64,000 nucleotides of DNA from Sphingomonas sp. Y57 (lineage in GTDB: Bacteria > Pseudomonadota > Alphaproteobacteria > Sphingomonadales > Sphingomonadaceae). A program made the position numbers and the translations under genes. Positions 52,559 to 61,753 of the stretch are shown in pieces. Each line of letters begins with the position of its first letter. Position 1 is the stretch's first letter. Where the stretch lies: assembly GCF_001015195.1 (NCBI RefSeq), contig NZ_LDES01000084.1, positions 1 through 64,000 on the forward strand, written 5' to 3'. The notes beneath the pieces were generated by a model. That model did not search any database. It had not been told where the DNA came from and worked only from the letters and a program-made list of their open reading frames with translations.

Positions 52559-54100
52559 ATGGCCGAAATTCCCGTCCCTGCCGTCGTCACCACCACCGTC
52601 CGCGACGGGGTCGCGCTGATTGTCTCTGATTCGCCACCGGTGAACGCGCTCGGTTTCGCGGTGCGGTCAGGCCTCTATGAGGCACTCGGCCGCGCCATAG
52701 CGGCGGACGCGGTGAAGGCGATCGTCATAGCCTGCGACGGGCGAACCTTCTTCGCGGGCGCCGATATCGCCGAACTGGCCGGTGTGATCCCCGAGCCGGG
52801 GCTCAACAGCATCTTTGCGCGGATGGATATGTCACCCAAGCCGATCGTCGCGGCGATCCACGGCACCGCGCTTGGCGGCGGGCTGGAACTGGCCCTGGCC
52901 TGCCATTACCGGATCGCCGCAGCCGACGCGAAGCTCGGCCTGCCCGAGGTGCAGCTTGGTTTGCTGCCGGGGGCGGGAGGGACGCAGCGGACGCCTCGAC
53001 TGATCGGCGTTGCGGCGGCGCTGGATCTGATGATCTCGGGCCAGCCGGTCGACGCCGCCAGGGCGAAGGCAATGGGATTGATCAACGAGATGGCCGACGG
53101 CGACCTGCGCGCGGACGCGGTCGCGCTCGCCCTCCAGGCGGCAGCGGACGGGACGCGTCCCCGTACGCGAGACAGGGCGACGGACCTGACCGGCGGCGCA
53201 GCCGAGGCGCTGTTCGCCCGCTTCCGCGACGCTCATGCCGCCGCCTTCACCGGCTTCAAGGCGCCGGGCCATATCCTGCGAGCGATCGAGGCCTCGACCC
53301 GGCTGCCGTTCGAAGAGGGGCGCGCCGTGGAGCAGGCGCTCTTCGAGGAGCTGATGGAGAGCGAGGGATCGCTCGCCCAGCGTCATATCTTCTTCGCCGA
53401 GCGGGCCGCCGCGAAGGTTCCGGGGCTTGGTCGCGATGTGCGCCCGCTGGCGAATCCGTCGGTGGCGGTGCTGGGAGAGGGCGAGCGGGCCGATGCGCTG
53501 CGCGAGGCGCTCGCCGCCGCTTCGACAACCGAGGATGAAGCCGATCTGGTGGTGGTCGGGGATCCGGCGATCGAGGTGGATGCCGTCGCCGCGCGGGCTG
53601 CGAGACCGGAGGCGGTGATCGCGCTGCACCTGCCGATCGAGGTGGCCGGCAATCGCCTGCTGGAGATCGGGCGCGGCGCGCGGACCGGTGAAGTCGCACT
53701 CGCCACGGCGCTGGCGCTGGCTCGCCGCCTGGGGCGGGTGCCGGTGGTGTCGGCCGGCACGGCGGGTCTGATCGGCACGCGGGTGCTGGCGGTGGGGCGG
53801 GCGGCCGCTGCTGCGTTGCGGAGCCAAGGGATTTCGGCATCTGCGATCGACGGGGCGATGACCGGCCATGGCTTTCCGGCGGGCCTGTTCGGCGCGGGGG
53901 AGGACGGCGGGACCGATGAGGCCGCCGACGACGCAACGATCGTCCGCCGCCTCCTCGCCGCGATGACCGCGGAGGGCGAGCGGATCGTCGAGCAAGGCGT
54001 CGCGCTGCGCGCCTCGGATGTCGATGTCGCGATGGTGCTCGGCTTCGGCTGGCCCGCCTGGCGGGGCGGACCGCTGTTCCGGACCGGGCGTGCGGCCTGA
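52559..54100 (+). CDS. Enoyl-CoA hydratase fused to a shrunken 3-hydroxyacyl-CoA dehydrogenase domain
   Basis: A 513-residue protein with FadJ/MFE-1 layout. The N-terminal crotonase part keeps both catalytic glutamates, E110 (GGGLELAL) and E130 (GLPEVQLG), and the GAGGTQR loop, so hydratase activity is expected. The following dehydrogenase part is about 100 residues short: the NAD Rossmann motif GxGxxG has become VLGEGERADAL, while the active-site-like LHLPIEVAGNRLLEIGRG and the C-terminal helical repeat (ALARRLGRVPVVSAGTAGLI) survive. NAD binding is probably lost. An SDR of the HSD17B10 type follows and could supply the missing step. Confidence 0.85.
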   Translation: MAEIPVPAVVTTTVRDGVALIVSDSPPVNALGFAVRSGLYEALGRAIAADAVKAIVIACDGRTFFAGADIAELAGVIPEPGLNSIFARMDMSPKPIVAAIHGTALGGGLELALACHYRIAAADAKLGLPEVQLGLLPGAGGTQRTPRLIGVAAALDLMISGQPVDAARAKAMGLINEMADGDLRADAVALALQAAADGTRPRTRDRATDLTGGAAEALFARFRDAHAAAFTGFKAPGHILRAIEASTRLPFEEGRAVEQALFEELMESEGSLAQRHIFFAERAAAKVPGLGRDVRPLANPSVAVLGEGERADALREALAAASTTEDEADLVVVGDPAIEVDAVAARAARPEAVIALHLPIEVAGNRLLEIGRGARTGEVALATALALARRLGRVPVVSAGTAGLIGTRVLAVGRAAAAALRSQGISASAIDGAMTGHGFPAGLFGAGEDGGTDEAADDATIVRRLLAAMTAEGERIVEQGVALRASDVDVAMVLGFGWPAWRGGPLFRTGRAA

Positions 54101-54142
54101 CGGTCGCGTTTGGATTTCATTGAGGGATCGAGAGGAAGAATG

Positions 54143-54922
54143 ATGGAATTGAAGGGTCTGGCAGCGGTGGTCACCGGCGGGGCGAGTGGCTTGGGCGAAG
54201 CGACGGCGCGGTTGCTCGCCGCCAATGGCGTCAAGGTCGCGATTTTCGACCTGAGCCGCGCGGCGGGCGAGGCGGTCGCTGCGGCGATCGGCGGCACCTT
54301 CTGCGCGGTGGACGTCACCGACGACGCCTCGGTCGACGCCGGCTTCGCGGCGGCGCGCGCCGCGCAGGGGCAGGAGCGTATCCTGGTCAACTGCGCCGGC
54401 ACCGGAAATGCGATCAAGACCGCCGCGCGATCGCGCAAGGACGGCACCATCCGTCACTTCCCGCTCGCCGATTTCGACCGGATCATCCAGATCAATCTGG
54501 TCGGCACCTTCCGCTGCATCGCCAAGTCGGCCGCTGGGATGCTAACGCTCGATCCGATGGCCGACGGCGAGCGAGGCGTGATCGTCAACACCGCCTCCGC
54601 CGCCGCGCAGGACGGGCAGGCGGGGCAGGCGGCCTATTCGGCCTCAAAGGGCGGCATCGTCAGCCTGACCCTGCCGGTGGCCCGCGACCTGATGGACGAC
54701 GGCATCCGGGTGAACGCGATCCTGCCAGGCATCTTCAACACGCCGCTGATGAATGCTGCCCCCGACCATGTGAAGGATTCGCTGGCGGCGAGCATCCCCT
54801 TCCCGAAGCGCTTCGGCGAGCCCGCGGAATATGCCTCGCTGGTGCTGGAGATGTGCCGCAACAGCTATTTCAACGGCGAGCATGTGCGGCTGGACGGCGC
54901 GATCCGGATGGCGCCGCGCTAA
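54143..54922 (+). CDS. SDR of the 3-hydroxyacyl-CoA dehydrogenase type (HSD17B10-like)
   Basis: About 259 residues. VVTGGASGLGEATARLLAANG, the NCAGTGNA motif, the serine in VIVNTASAAAQDGQAGQAAY (Tyr in AAYSASK) and the C-terminal RFGEPAEYASLVLEM strongly resemble the type II 3-hydroxyacyl-CoA dehydrogenase branch of SDRs. It would oxidise 3-hydroxyacyl-CoA with NAD. ATG 54143 is chosen, 6-8 bases after GAGAGGAAG; ATG 54140 is an alternative. It follows the fused hydratase whose own dehydrogenase half is eroded. Confidence 0.88.
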   Translation: MELKGLAAVVTGGASGLGEATARLLAANGVKVAIFDLSRAAGEAVAAAIGGTFCAVDVTDDASVDAGFAAARAAQGQERILVNCAGTGNAIKTAARSRKDGTIRHFPLADFDRIIQINLVGTFRCIAKSAAGMLTLDPMADGERGVIVNTASAAAQDGQAGQAAYSASKGGIVSLTLPVARDLMDDGIRVNAILPGIFNTPLMNAAPDHVKDSLAASIPFPKRFGEPAEYASLVLEMCRNSYFNGEHVRLDGAIRMAPR

Positions 54923-54940
54923 TAGGCGTCACTTATAACC

Positions 54941-55011
54941 CCGTTCGTGTCGAGCGAAGTCGAGACACGTTGCGAGAGCGAACGTCCCTCGACTTCGCTC
55001 GGGACGAACGG
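54941..55011. repeat. Inverted repeat between convergent genes
   Basis: Arms at 54941-54971 and 54981-55011 are near-perfect complements. It is the same element as 41335-41411 in the opposite orientation (shared core GAGCGAAGTCGAG). Confidence 0.75.
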
Positions 55012-55043
55012 CGGGCCATTGAAGGGCGGCAAGAACCCGCTCT

Positions 55044-55781
55044 TCACATCTCCTGCGCCTGTGGGCGGATCAGGATCTCGTTGATGTCGACCGCGTCGGG
55101 CTCGTCCATCGCGTAGAGGACCGCGCGGGCGACGCTGTCGGCGGGCAACGCGATTTCCGACGCCCCCTCGAGCCGCTTCCGCGAGGCGGGATCGAGGATC
55201 TTGCTGAACAGCTCGCTCTCGGTCGCCCCGGGAGAAATCACCGTCACGCGGATGCCGTCCGCGGTCACCTCCTGCCGCAGCGCCTCGGAGATCACCCGCA
55301 CCGCATATTTCGAGGCGGCATAGACCGCCGATCCGCCATTGACCTTGTGGCCCGCAACCGAGGCGATCGAAATGATATGGCCACTGCGCTGCTTCTTCAT
55401 CTGCGGCAGCACGGCGGCGATCGCGTAGAGCACGCCCTTGATGTTGGTGTCGATCGTCCGTTCCCATCCGTCGACGTCGAACATGTCGAGCCGCGAGATC
55501 GGCATGACGCCAGCGTTGTTGATGATCGCGTCGATCCGGCCGAACCGTTCGATCGCGCGTGCGGCCAGACCTTCGAGGTCGGCGCGCCGGGTCACGTCGC
55601 AGGCCTGGGCGACAACCGCGCCGCCGTCGGCCGCGATCCGGGCGACCAGATCGTCGAGCCGCTCCTTCCGCCGTGCGCCGAGCACCACGGCCGCGCCTGC
55701 GCGCGCGAGCCGTATCGCGATCGCTTCCCCGATCCCGCTGCTCGCGCCGGTGATGATCACGGTCCTGCCAGCGACGCCCAT
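55044..55781 (-). CDS. Short-chain dehydrogenase/reductase
   Basis: A 245-residue classical SDR ([28 protein letters not shown], Ser in [17 protein letters not shown]). The NNAGVMPIS and YAASKYAV stretches fit the serine dehydrogenase/YdfG-like group, often NADP-dependent with hydroxy acids. The start ATG at 55781 has AAAGGAGGAG upstream; the open frame extends 13 codons further without a ribosome site. It is a single leftward gene, divergent from the thiolase and sharing a regulon palindrome with it. Confidence 0.87.
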   Translation of the reverse strand: MGVAGRTVIITGASSGIGEAIAIRLARAGAAVVLGARRKERLDDLVARIAADGGAVVAQACDVTRRADLEGLAARAIERFGRIDAIINNAGVMPISRLDMFDVDGWERTIDTNIKGVLYAIAAVLPQMKKQRSGHIISIASVAGHKVNGGSAVYAASKYAVRVISEALRQEVTADGIRVTVISPGATESELFSKILDPASRKRLEGASEIALPADSVARAVLYAMDEPDAVDINEILIRPQAQEM

Positions 55782-55813
55782 CCGCTCCTCCTTTTTTCCG
55801 TTGGAAATTTTAT

Positions 55814-55826
55814 CTAACATTGATTG
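55814..55826. promoter_or_regulatory. Regulon palindrome, site 13 (divergent)
   Basis: CTAACATTGATTG matches 10 of 12 positions, with a perfect left half. It lies 33 bp upstream of the SDR start and 55 bp upstream of the thiolase start. Confidence 0.6.
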
Positions 55827-55880
55827 GCAAATATGTGACTGATATGTCCTTTCCCATCAATGATAATATGGAGGAGCCAG

Positions 55881-57056
55881 ATGGCCCAGCCGACCGCCTA
55901 TATCGTCGACGCCCTTCGCACCGCCGGTGGCCGCCGCAACGGCAAGCTTGCGGGCTGGCATCCGGTCGACCTCGGCGCGGCGGTGCTCGACGCGACCGTG
56001 GCGCGCAGCGGCATCGATCCGGCGGCCATCGACGACGTCATCATGGGCTGCGTCAGCCAGGGCGGCGAACAGGCCTTTCAGATCGGCCGCAACGCGGTGC
56101 TCGCCTCAAGCCTGCCTGAATCGGTGCCCGCCGTGTCGATCGACCGGCAGTGTGGCAGTTCGCAGCAGGCGATCCAGTTCGCCGCGCAGGCGGTGATGTC
56201 CGGGACGCAGGACGTCGTGATCGCCGCCGGGGTCGAGAGCATGACGCGGGTGCCGATGTTCTCGACCGGGCAATTGTTCGAGCAGGCCGGGCTCGGTGTC
56301 GCAAAGTCGCCGGGCCAGGAAAGGCGCTATCCCGGCATCGCCTTCAGCCAGTTCGTCGGCGCGGAGATGATGGCCCGGAAATATGGGCTGAGCCGTGACG
56401 ATCTCGACCGCTATGCGCTCGAAAGTCACCGCCGCGCCGCCGCGGCCGTCGAGCGCGGCGACTTCGCCGCGGAGATCGTCCCATTGGAGATCCGGACTCC
56501 GGAGGGGCCGGCGTTCCACGACCAGGATGAGGGCATCCGCTTCGATGCGTCGCTGGAAGCGATCGGTTCGGTGCGGACTCTGCAGGAGGACGGCGTCGTG
56601 ACGGCGGCCAACGCCAGCCAGATCTGTGACGGCGCGGCGGCGGTGCTGGTCGTGTCGGAGGCCGCGCTCAAGGCGCACGGCCTCACCCCGCTGGCGCGCA
56701 TCCACAACCTCACCGTCACCGCCGGCGATCCGGTGATCATGCTCGAAGAGCCGCTGGTCGCCACCGAAAGGGCGCTACGCAGGGCGGGAATGACGATCGC
56801 GGAGATCGACCTGTATGAGGTCAATGAGGCTTTCGCCTCCGTTCCCCTCGCCTGGCTCCGGCACAGCGGCGGCGATCCGGAACGGCTCAACGTCAACGGT
56901 GGCGCGATCGCGCTCGGCCATCCCCTCGGCGCATCGGGCACCAAGCTGATGGCGACGCTGGTCCACGCGCTGCACAAGCGCCGCGGCCGCTATGGGCTGC
57001 AGACCATGTGCGAGGCCGGCGGCGTCGCCAACGTCACCATCGTCGAACGACTCTGA
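55881..57056 (+). CDS. Thiolase (acetyl-CoA acyltransferase)
   Basis: A 391-residue thiolase that cleaves 3-oxoacyl-CoA with CoA to release acetyl- or propionyl-CoA. The nucleophilic cysteine is C91 (SIDRQCGSSQQAI), the histidine lies in GGAIALGHPLGASG, and the second cysteine in LQTMCEAGGVAN. The VNEAFASVPLAW segment is also typical. The start ATG at 55881 follows GGAGGAG; the frame is open 7 codons earlier. It is the only thiolase in the island and so probably serves the final step of the whole pathway. Confidence 0.93.
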   Translation: MAQPTAYIVDALRTAGGRRNGKLAGWHPVDLGAAVLDATVARSGIDPAAIDDVIMGCVSQGGEQAFQIGRNAVLASSLPESVPAVSIDRQCGSSQQAIQFAAQAVMSGTQDVVIAAGVESMTRVPMFSTGQLFEQAGLGVAKSPGQERRYPGIAFSQFVGAEMMARKYGLSRDDLDRYALESHRRAAAAVERGDFAAEIVPLEIRTPEGPAFHDQDEGIRFDASLEAIGSVRTLQEDGVVTAANASQICDGAAAVLVVSEAALKAHGLTPLARIHNLTVTAGDPVIMLEEPLVATERALRRAGMTIAEIDLYEVNEAFASVPLAWLRHSGGDPERLNVNGGAIALGHPLGASGTKLMATLVHALHKRRGRYGLQTMCEAGGVANVTIVERL

Positions 57057-57106
57057 AGCTTCCGAAAGAGGGGGGCTTTTCGGGATCGGCGCTGCGCACT
57101 TGTTAT

Positions 57107-57119
57107 AAAACAGTGTAAG
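57107..57119. promoter_or_regulatory. Regulon palindrome, site 14, inside a promoter spacer
   Basis: AAAACAGTGTAAG lies exactly within the 17-bp spacer of TTGTTA (57100-57105) and TATACA (57123-57128), upstream of the flavoprotein operon. This is the clearest promoter-operator overlap in the window. Confidence 0.6.
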
Positions 57120-57147
57120 ATTTATACATCCGAAAAAGGAGAGGATG

Positions 57148-58815
57148 ATGTCACCGATCGTGATCGAGAGTGGTGATGCCCTCGCATGGGACAGGGAAGC
57201 CGACGTCGTCGTCGTCGGCTTCGGCGGGGCGGGTGCGTCGGCTGCATTGCAGGCCCGGGAGGGCGGTGCCGAGGTGATCCTGATCGATCGCTTCGGCGGC
57301 GGCGGTACGACCGCTTATAGCGGGGGGGTCATCTATGCCGGGGCGACCCGCTTCCAGCGCGAGGCGGGGTTCGACGACACGGTCGACGACATGCTCGACT
57401 ATCTGCGGCAGGAGGTGGGCGACGTCGTCCGCCCCGAGACGCTAGAGCGTTTCTGCCGGGGCAGCGCCGCCGATCTCGACTGGCTGATCGCCCACGGCGT
57501 CCGCTATTCGGGCGAGGCCTATCTCGACAAGATCACCTATCCGCCCGAGGGCAAGTTTCTCTATTATTCGGGCAACGAGAAGTCGCCTGCGTTCGAGGCG
57601 AAGGCGAAGCCCGCGCCGCGCGGCCATCGCGCGGTCGGCGCAGGCTTCGGCGGCGCCCATCATATCGCGGCGCTGCGTCGCTCGATCGAGCGGCTGGGCG
57701 TCGACCTGATGCTGCACACCCGTGCGGATCGGCTGATCTGCGACCGCGCCGGCAGGGTGCTGGGCATAGAGGTGGTGGCGCTCGATCCGTCGCAGCACAC
57801 CAGGCAGCAAGCGCTCTACAGCCGGGTCAGCCCCTATGTGCCGCACAATCACGGCCGCACCGACCGCGCGCTGAGGGCGATGCGGGCGATGGAGGAACGG
57901 CACGGCACGACGCTGCGCCTGCGCGCACGGGGCGGCGTCGTGCTCAGCACCGGCGGCTTCGCTTATAGCCGAGCGCTGATCGACCGGCACGATCCAGCGT
58001 TCGCGCGGCATTACGACGTGACCCATCGCCTCTCGACGATGGGCAATGACGGGTCGGGATTGGAGATGGGCCTGTCGGCAGGCGGTGCGGTCGGGCGGAT
58101 GGAGTCGCTCTACATCGCCCGCAATATCGCCCCGCCCGAGGCGCTGCTCGACGGCATCATCGTCAACCGCGACGGCCGCCGCTTCGTGCCGGAGGATGCC
58201 TATGTCAGCATGATCGGCGGCGAAGTCGCCAGGCAGCCGGATGGCGACGCCTGGCTGATCGTCAACGCGCGCAGCTTCCGTCGGTCGATAGGGGAGGCGC
58301 TGACCTGCGGCTGGCAGCGGTTCAAATATTTCGGCGTGCCGATGCTGATCAACTATGTGCTCGGTGGTACGCGGCGGGGCCGCAATGCCGCGGCGCTGGC
58401 CCGGAAGCTGGGCATCGACCCGGCGGCGCTGGCGGCGGCGATCGAGCGGCACGACCATGACATCGCCGATGGCAGGCCCGACCTGGTCGGCAAGAGCGAG
58501 GTGCTGCGCAAACCGCTGGGTTCGGGGGCGCTCTATGCCGTTAACATGTGCATGAGCAACCGCCACGCTCTGACCAAGTTCATGACCCTCGGCGGGCTCG
58601 AGGTCGACGAGGACAGCGGCGCGGTGCTGCGCGTGGACGGCTCGCCGATCACCGGCCTCTATGCGGCCGGTATGGCCGCGAAGGGGCTTCATTCGAACGG
58701 CTATATCAGCGGCCTCTCGATTGCCGACGGCGTCTTCTCCGGCCGCCGCGCCGGGCGCCATGCCGCCGGCGCGGCGCAGGCGTTGAACGACCGCCGCCCG
58801 ACCGAGGCGGCCTGA
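57148..58815 (+). CDS. FAD-dependent 3-ketosteroid-dehydrogenase/fumarate-reductase-like flavoprotein
   Basis: About 555 residues. The FAD motif is [20 protein letters not shown], followed by [18 protein letters not shown]. The second FAD segment at the C-terminus is [20 protein letters not shown]. The layout matches the KSTD / fumarate reductase flavoprotein family, which adds or removes a double bond next to a carbonyl in a ring. ATG 57148 fits AGGAG 6 bases upstream; ATG 57145 is an alternative. It is the first gene of an operon with RibB and two further redox proteins, and resembles the frameshifted gene at 23600. Confidence 0.9.
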   Translation: MSPIVIESGDALAWDREADVVVVGFGGAGASAALQAREGGAEVILIDRFGGGGTTAYSGGVIYAGATRFQREAGFDDTVDDMLDYLRQEVGDVVRPETLERFCRGSAADLDWLIAHGVRYSGEAYLDKITYPPEGKFLYYSGNEKSPAFEAKAKPAPRGHRAVGAGFGGAHHIAALRRSIERLGVDLMLHTRADRLICDRAGRVLGIEVVALDPSQHTRQQALYSRVSPYVPHNHGRTDRALRAMRAMEERHGTTLRLRARGGVVLSTGGFAYSRALIDRHDPAFARHYDVTHRLSTMGNDGSGLEMGLSAGGAVGRMESLYIARNIAPPEALLDGIIVNRDGRRFVPEDAYVSMIGGEVARQPDGDAWLIVNARSFRRSIGEALTCGWQRFKYFGVPMLINYVLGGTRRGRNAAALARKLGIDPAALAAAIERHDHDIADGRPDLVGKSEVLRKPLGSGALYAVNMCMSNRHALTKFMTLGGLEVDEDSGAVLRVDGSPITGLYAAGMAAKGLHSNGYISGLSIADGVFSGRRAGRHAAGAAQALNDRRPTEAA

Positions 58816-58816
58816 C

Positions 58817-59953
58817 GTGGCGGGGCAGGATGCCATAGCGACCATCGACGAGATCGTCGAAGAGGCGCGCAATGGCCGCATGTTCATCCTGGTCGACGAC
58901 GAGGACCGGGAGAACGAGGGCGACCTCGTCATCCCCGCCCAGATGGCGACGCCCGAGGCGATCAATTTCATGGCGCGCGAGGGGCGGGGGCTGATCTGTT
59001 TGTCGATGACGCGCGCGCGGATCGCCGATCTCGGCCTCGACCCGATGAGCCGCGATAACCGATCGCCTTATGAGACAGCTTTTACCGTCTCGATCGAAGC
59101 GCGGGATGGAGTGACCACCGGCATATCCGCCGCCGACCGCGCCAGGACGATCGCCGCCGCGATCGATGCTGCCAACGGCCCCGACGCGATCGTCACGCCG
59201 GGCCATGTCTTCCCGCTGATCGCGCGCGACGGCGGCGTCTTGGTGCGCGCCGGGCACACCGAGGCCGCGGTCGACATCGCCCGGCTGGCGGGGCTCAACC
59301 CGTCCGGCGTGATCTGCGAGATCATGAAGGACGACGGTTCCATGGCGCGGCTGGACGACCTGATCGGCTTCGCGCGCCGACACGGACTGAAAATCGGCAC
59401 GATCCGGGACCTGATCGCCTATCGCCTGCGTCGCGACCATAATCTGGAGCGAGTGGGGGAGGCGCCGTTCCACAGTATCTTCGGCGGCGACTGGACCGCC
59501 GTCACCTTCCGCAACAAGGCCTATGACAGCGAGATGCTGGCGCTGGTGAAGGGCCGGCTCGATCCGGCCAGGCCCGTGCTGGTGCGGATGCACGTCGTCG
59601 ACGTGTTCACCGACATGCTGGGGGTGGAGGGCGAGCGCCACGGCCTGCTCCAGAGCGCGATGGCCGAGATCGCCCGCGAAGGAGCGGGGGTGATCGTGAT
59701 GATTACCCAGCAGATGCCGAACATGCTGACCCGCTTCATCCGCCGCAAGGCCGACGAGAGCCCGGCCAAGAGCGACCTGGAGGAGCTGCGCGACTATGGC
59801 GTGGGCGCGCAGATATTGTCGGCGCTGGGCGTCCGCGACATGATCCTGCTCACCAACTCGCCGCGCACCCTGGTCGCGCTGCAGGGCTTCGCGCTCGACG
59901 TGGTCGAGCATCGCCCGATGCGCAGCACCGCGCCGCGGAGCTGGATCCTATGA
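58817..59953 (+). CDS. ribB: 3,4-dihydroxy-2-butanone-4-phosphate synthase with degenerate RibA-like domain
   Basis: A 378-residue RibBA-type protein for riboflavin synthesis. The N-terminal RibB domain keeps its signatures: [38 protein letters not shown] and the glutamate in [10 protein letters not shown]. The C-terminal RibA-like part lacks the three zinc cysteines of GTP cyclohydrolase II ([14 protein letters not shown] is seen instead), so only the butanone synthase should work. The start is GTG 58817, one base after the flavoprotein stop, and its end overlaps the next flavoprotein start (ATGA). This places flavin supply inside a flavoenzyme operon. Confidence 0.92.
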   Translation: MAGQDAIATIDEIVEEARNGRMFILVDDEDRENEGDLVIPAQMATPEAINFMAREGRGLICLSMTRARIADLGLDPMSRDNRSPYETAFTVSIEARDGVTTGISAADRARTIAAAIDAANGPDAIVTPGHVFPLIARDGGVLVRAGHTEAAVDIARLAGLNPSGVICEIMKDDGSMARLDDLIGFARRHGLKIGTIRDLIAYRLRRDHNLERVGEAPFHSIFGGDWTAVTFRNKAYDSEMLALVKGRLDPARPVLVRMHVVDVFTDMLGVEGERHGLLQSAMAEIAREGAGVIVMITQQMPNMLTRFIRRKADESPAKSDLEELRDYGVGAQILSALGVRDMILLTNSPRTLVALQGFALDVVEHRPMRSTAPRSWIL

Positions 59954-61045
59954 CGGGCGCATCGTCGCTGCACGATCCGCTCGTCCTGCGTCGCGGGCCG
60001 GCCATCGGCAACCGACTCGCGCTCGCGCCTCTCACCAACCTCCCAGAGCAACGAAGACGGCACGATCAGCGAGGACGAGCTAGAGTGGCTGGCGAAGCGA
60101 GCCGAAGGCGGCTTCGGCATGGTGATGACCTGCGGTGCCACCACCCACCCGCTCGGCAAGGGGTTTCCCCGCCAGCTCGGCGTGCATGACGACATCCATC
60201 TGCCCGGTCTCGAACGGCTGGCGCGCGCCTTGCGGGTGCGGGGCTCGGTGTCGTCGGTCCAACTCCAACATTCGGGAATGCGCGCGGTCCGCGAACTGAT
60301 CGGCGAGGCGCCGGTCGGCGTGGTCGACGATCCGGCGCGCGGCGTGCGCGGCCTCTCGACCGGCGAGGTCGAGCGGATGGTCGAAGATTATGTCGAGGCG
60401 GGACTGCGCGCCGAGAAGGCCGGTTTCGACGGGGTCGAGATCCATGGCGCACACGGCTATCTGCTGTGCCAGTTCCTCGATGCGCGCCGCAACCAGCGGA
60501 GCGACCGCTATGGCGGCTCGCTCGAGAATCGGGCGCGGCCGCTGCTCGACGTGATCGCCGGCCTGCGCGATCGGGCGGGTCCCGGCTTCCAGATCGGCGT
60601 GCGCCTGTCGCCCGAACGCTATGGGGTCGACCTCGGCGAGATCCGCGCCCTTGCCGCGCGGCTGATGCGCGAAGGCCGGGTCGACTATCTCGACATCTCC
60701 TGCTGGGACACGGCCAAGCGGCCGGAGGACCCGGCCTATCAGGACCGGCCGCTGATGGGGTGGTTCACCGATCTCGACCGGCACGGCACCCGGCTCGGCG
60801 TAGCGGGCAAGCTCCAGACCGGGCCCGCCGCCCACCGCTGCCTCGAACAGGGCGCCGATTTCGTTCTGATCGGACGCGGCGCCATCCTGCACCATGATTT
60901 CGCGCGGCGGGTCGGCGAGGACGGCGGTTTCCGGAGCGCGCCGCTGCCGGTCAGCCGCGCCCATCTCGCGCGCGAGGGGCTGGGCGAGCATTTCATCGAT
61001 TATATGGCGAGCTGGGAAGGCTTCGTGTCGGAAGAGCACCCTTAG
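59950..61045 (+). pseudogene. Old-yellow-enzyme-like NADH:flavin oxidoreductase with a frameshift
   Basis: The combined product is about 365 residues, a single-domain OYE without the Fe-S/FAD half. It starts at ATG 59950 with DPLVLRRGPAIGNRLALAPL, then reads off frame after TNL because CTCCC at 60040-60044 has one C too many. One frame over it continues as QSNEDGTISEDELEWLAKR and then to MVMTCGATTHPLG, EIHGAHGYLLCQFL and RSDRYGGSLENR. ATG 60119 alone would give a shortened, probably unfolded protein. The extra base may be a real mutation or a sequencing error. It is coupled to ribB by an ATGA overlap. Confidence 0.82.
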
Positions 61046-61072
61046 GCGCGGCAGGAAAAGGAGGAGACGGCC

Positions 61073-61675
61073 ATGAAGATCGCGATCATCGGCGCCACCG
61101 GCAAGGTCGGCGGGCGACTCGTCGAGGAACTCCGGCGTCGCGGGCATAGGGTGACGGGCATCGCCCGCTCGCAGCCCGCCGACGATCCCGGCGTGCCGCT
61201 GCGGCTGGCCGACGCCAACGATCCGGCGGCCCTGGCCGATGCGATCGCCGGCCAGGATGCGGTGATGCTGGCTGGGCGCTTCGTCTCCACCAAGGCCGAT
61301 ACGATCGTCGAAGCGTTGAAGCGCGCCGATGTGCGCCGGCTGCTGGTCGTTGGCGGCGCCGGGACGCTGTTCGTGTCGCCCGGCGTGCAGCTGATCGACT
61401 TGGGGGTGATCCCGGAAGCCTTCCTGCCGGAAGTAACGGCGGGGCGCGACTTCCTGGAGGGGCTCAAGCGCAGCGATATCGACTGGACCTTCCTGTCGCC
61501 CGCCATCAACTTCGCCCCGGGCGAGCGCACCGGCCGCTACCGGCTGGGCGGCGACGATCTGATGCGCGACGCCTCGGGCGACAGCCGCATCTCCTATGAG
61601 GACCTGGCGATGGCGCTGGTCGACGAACTGGAGCAGCCGAGGCATAGCCGGCGGCGCTTCTCGATCGCCTATTGA
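61073..61675 (+). CDS. NAD(P)-binding atypical SDR (NmrA-like)
   Basis: A 200-residue Rossmann-fold protein with the N-terminal motif IAIIGATGKVGGRLVEEL typical of extended/atypical SDRs such as NmrA and flavin reductase-like (BLVRB) proteins. No YxxxK is seen. The C-terminus has WTFLSPAINFAPGERTGRY, common in that group. GGAGGAG-like AAAGGAGGAGACGGCC precedes the ATG. It is the last gene of the flavoprotein operon, ahead of a strong terminator. It could be an NADPH-dependent flavin or quinone reductase, but this is inference. Confidence 0.8.
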   Translation: MKIAIIGATGKVGGRLVEELRRRGHRVTGIARSQPADDPGVPLRLADANDPAALADAIAGQDAVMLAGRFVSTKADTIVEALKRADVRRLLVVGGAGTLFVSPGVQLIDLGVIPEAFLPEVTAGRDFLEGLKRSDIDWTFLSPAINFAPGERTGRYRLGGDDLMRDASGDSRISYEDLAMALVDELEQPRHSRRRFSIAY

Positions 61676-61753
61676 CCGGTTCCGGCCGACCTTCAGCCCC
61701 GTGCGGCTGGCCTATGGGATCGCCCGATCAGGCCGAGCCTGAAGCGCATGAAG

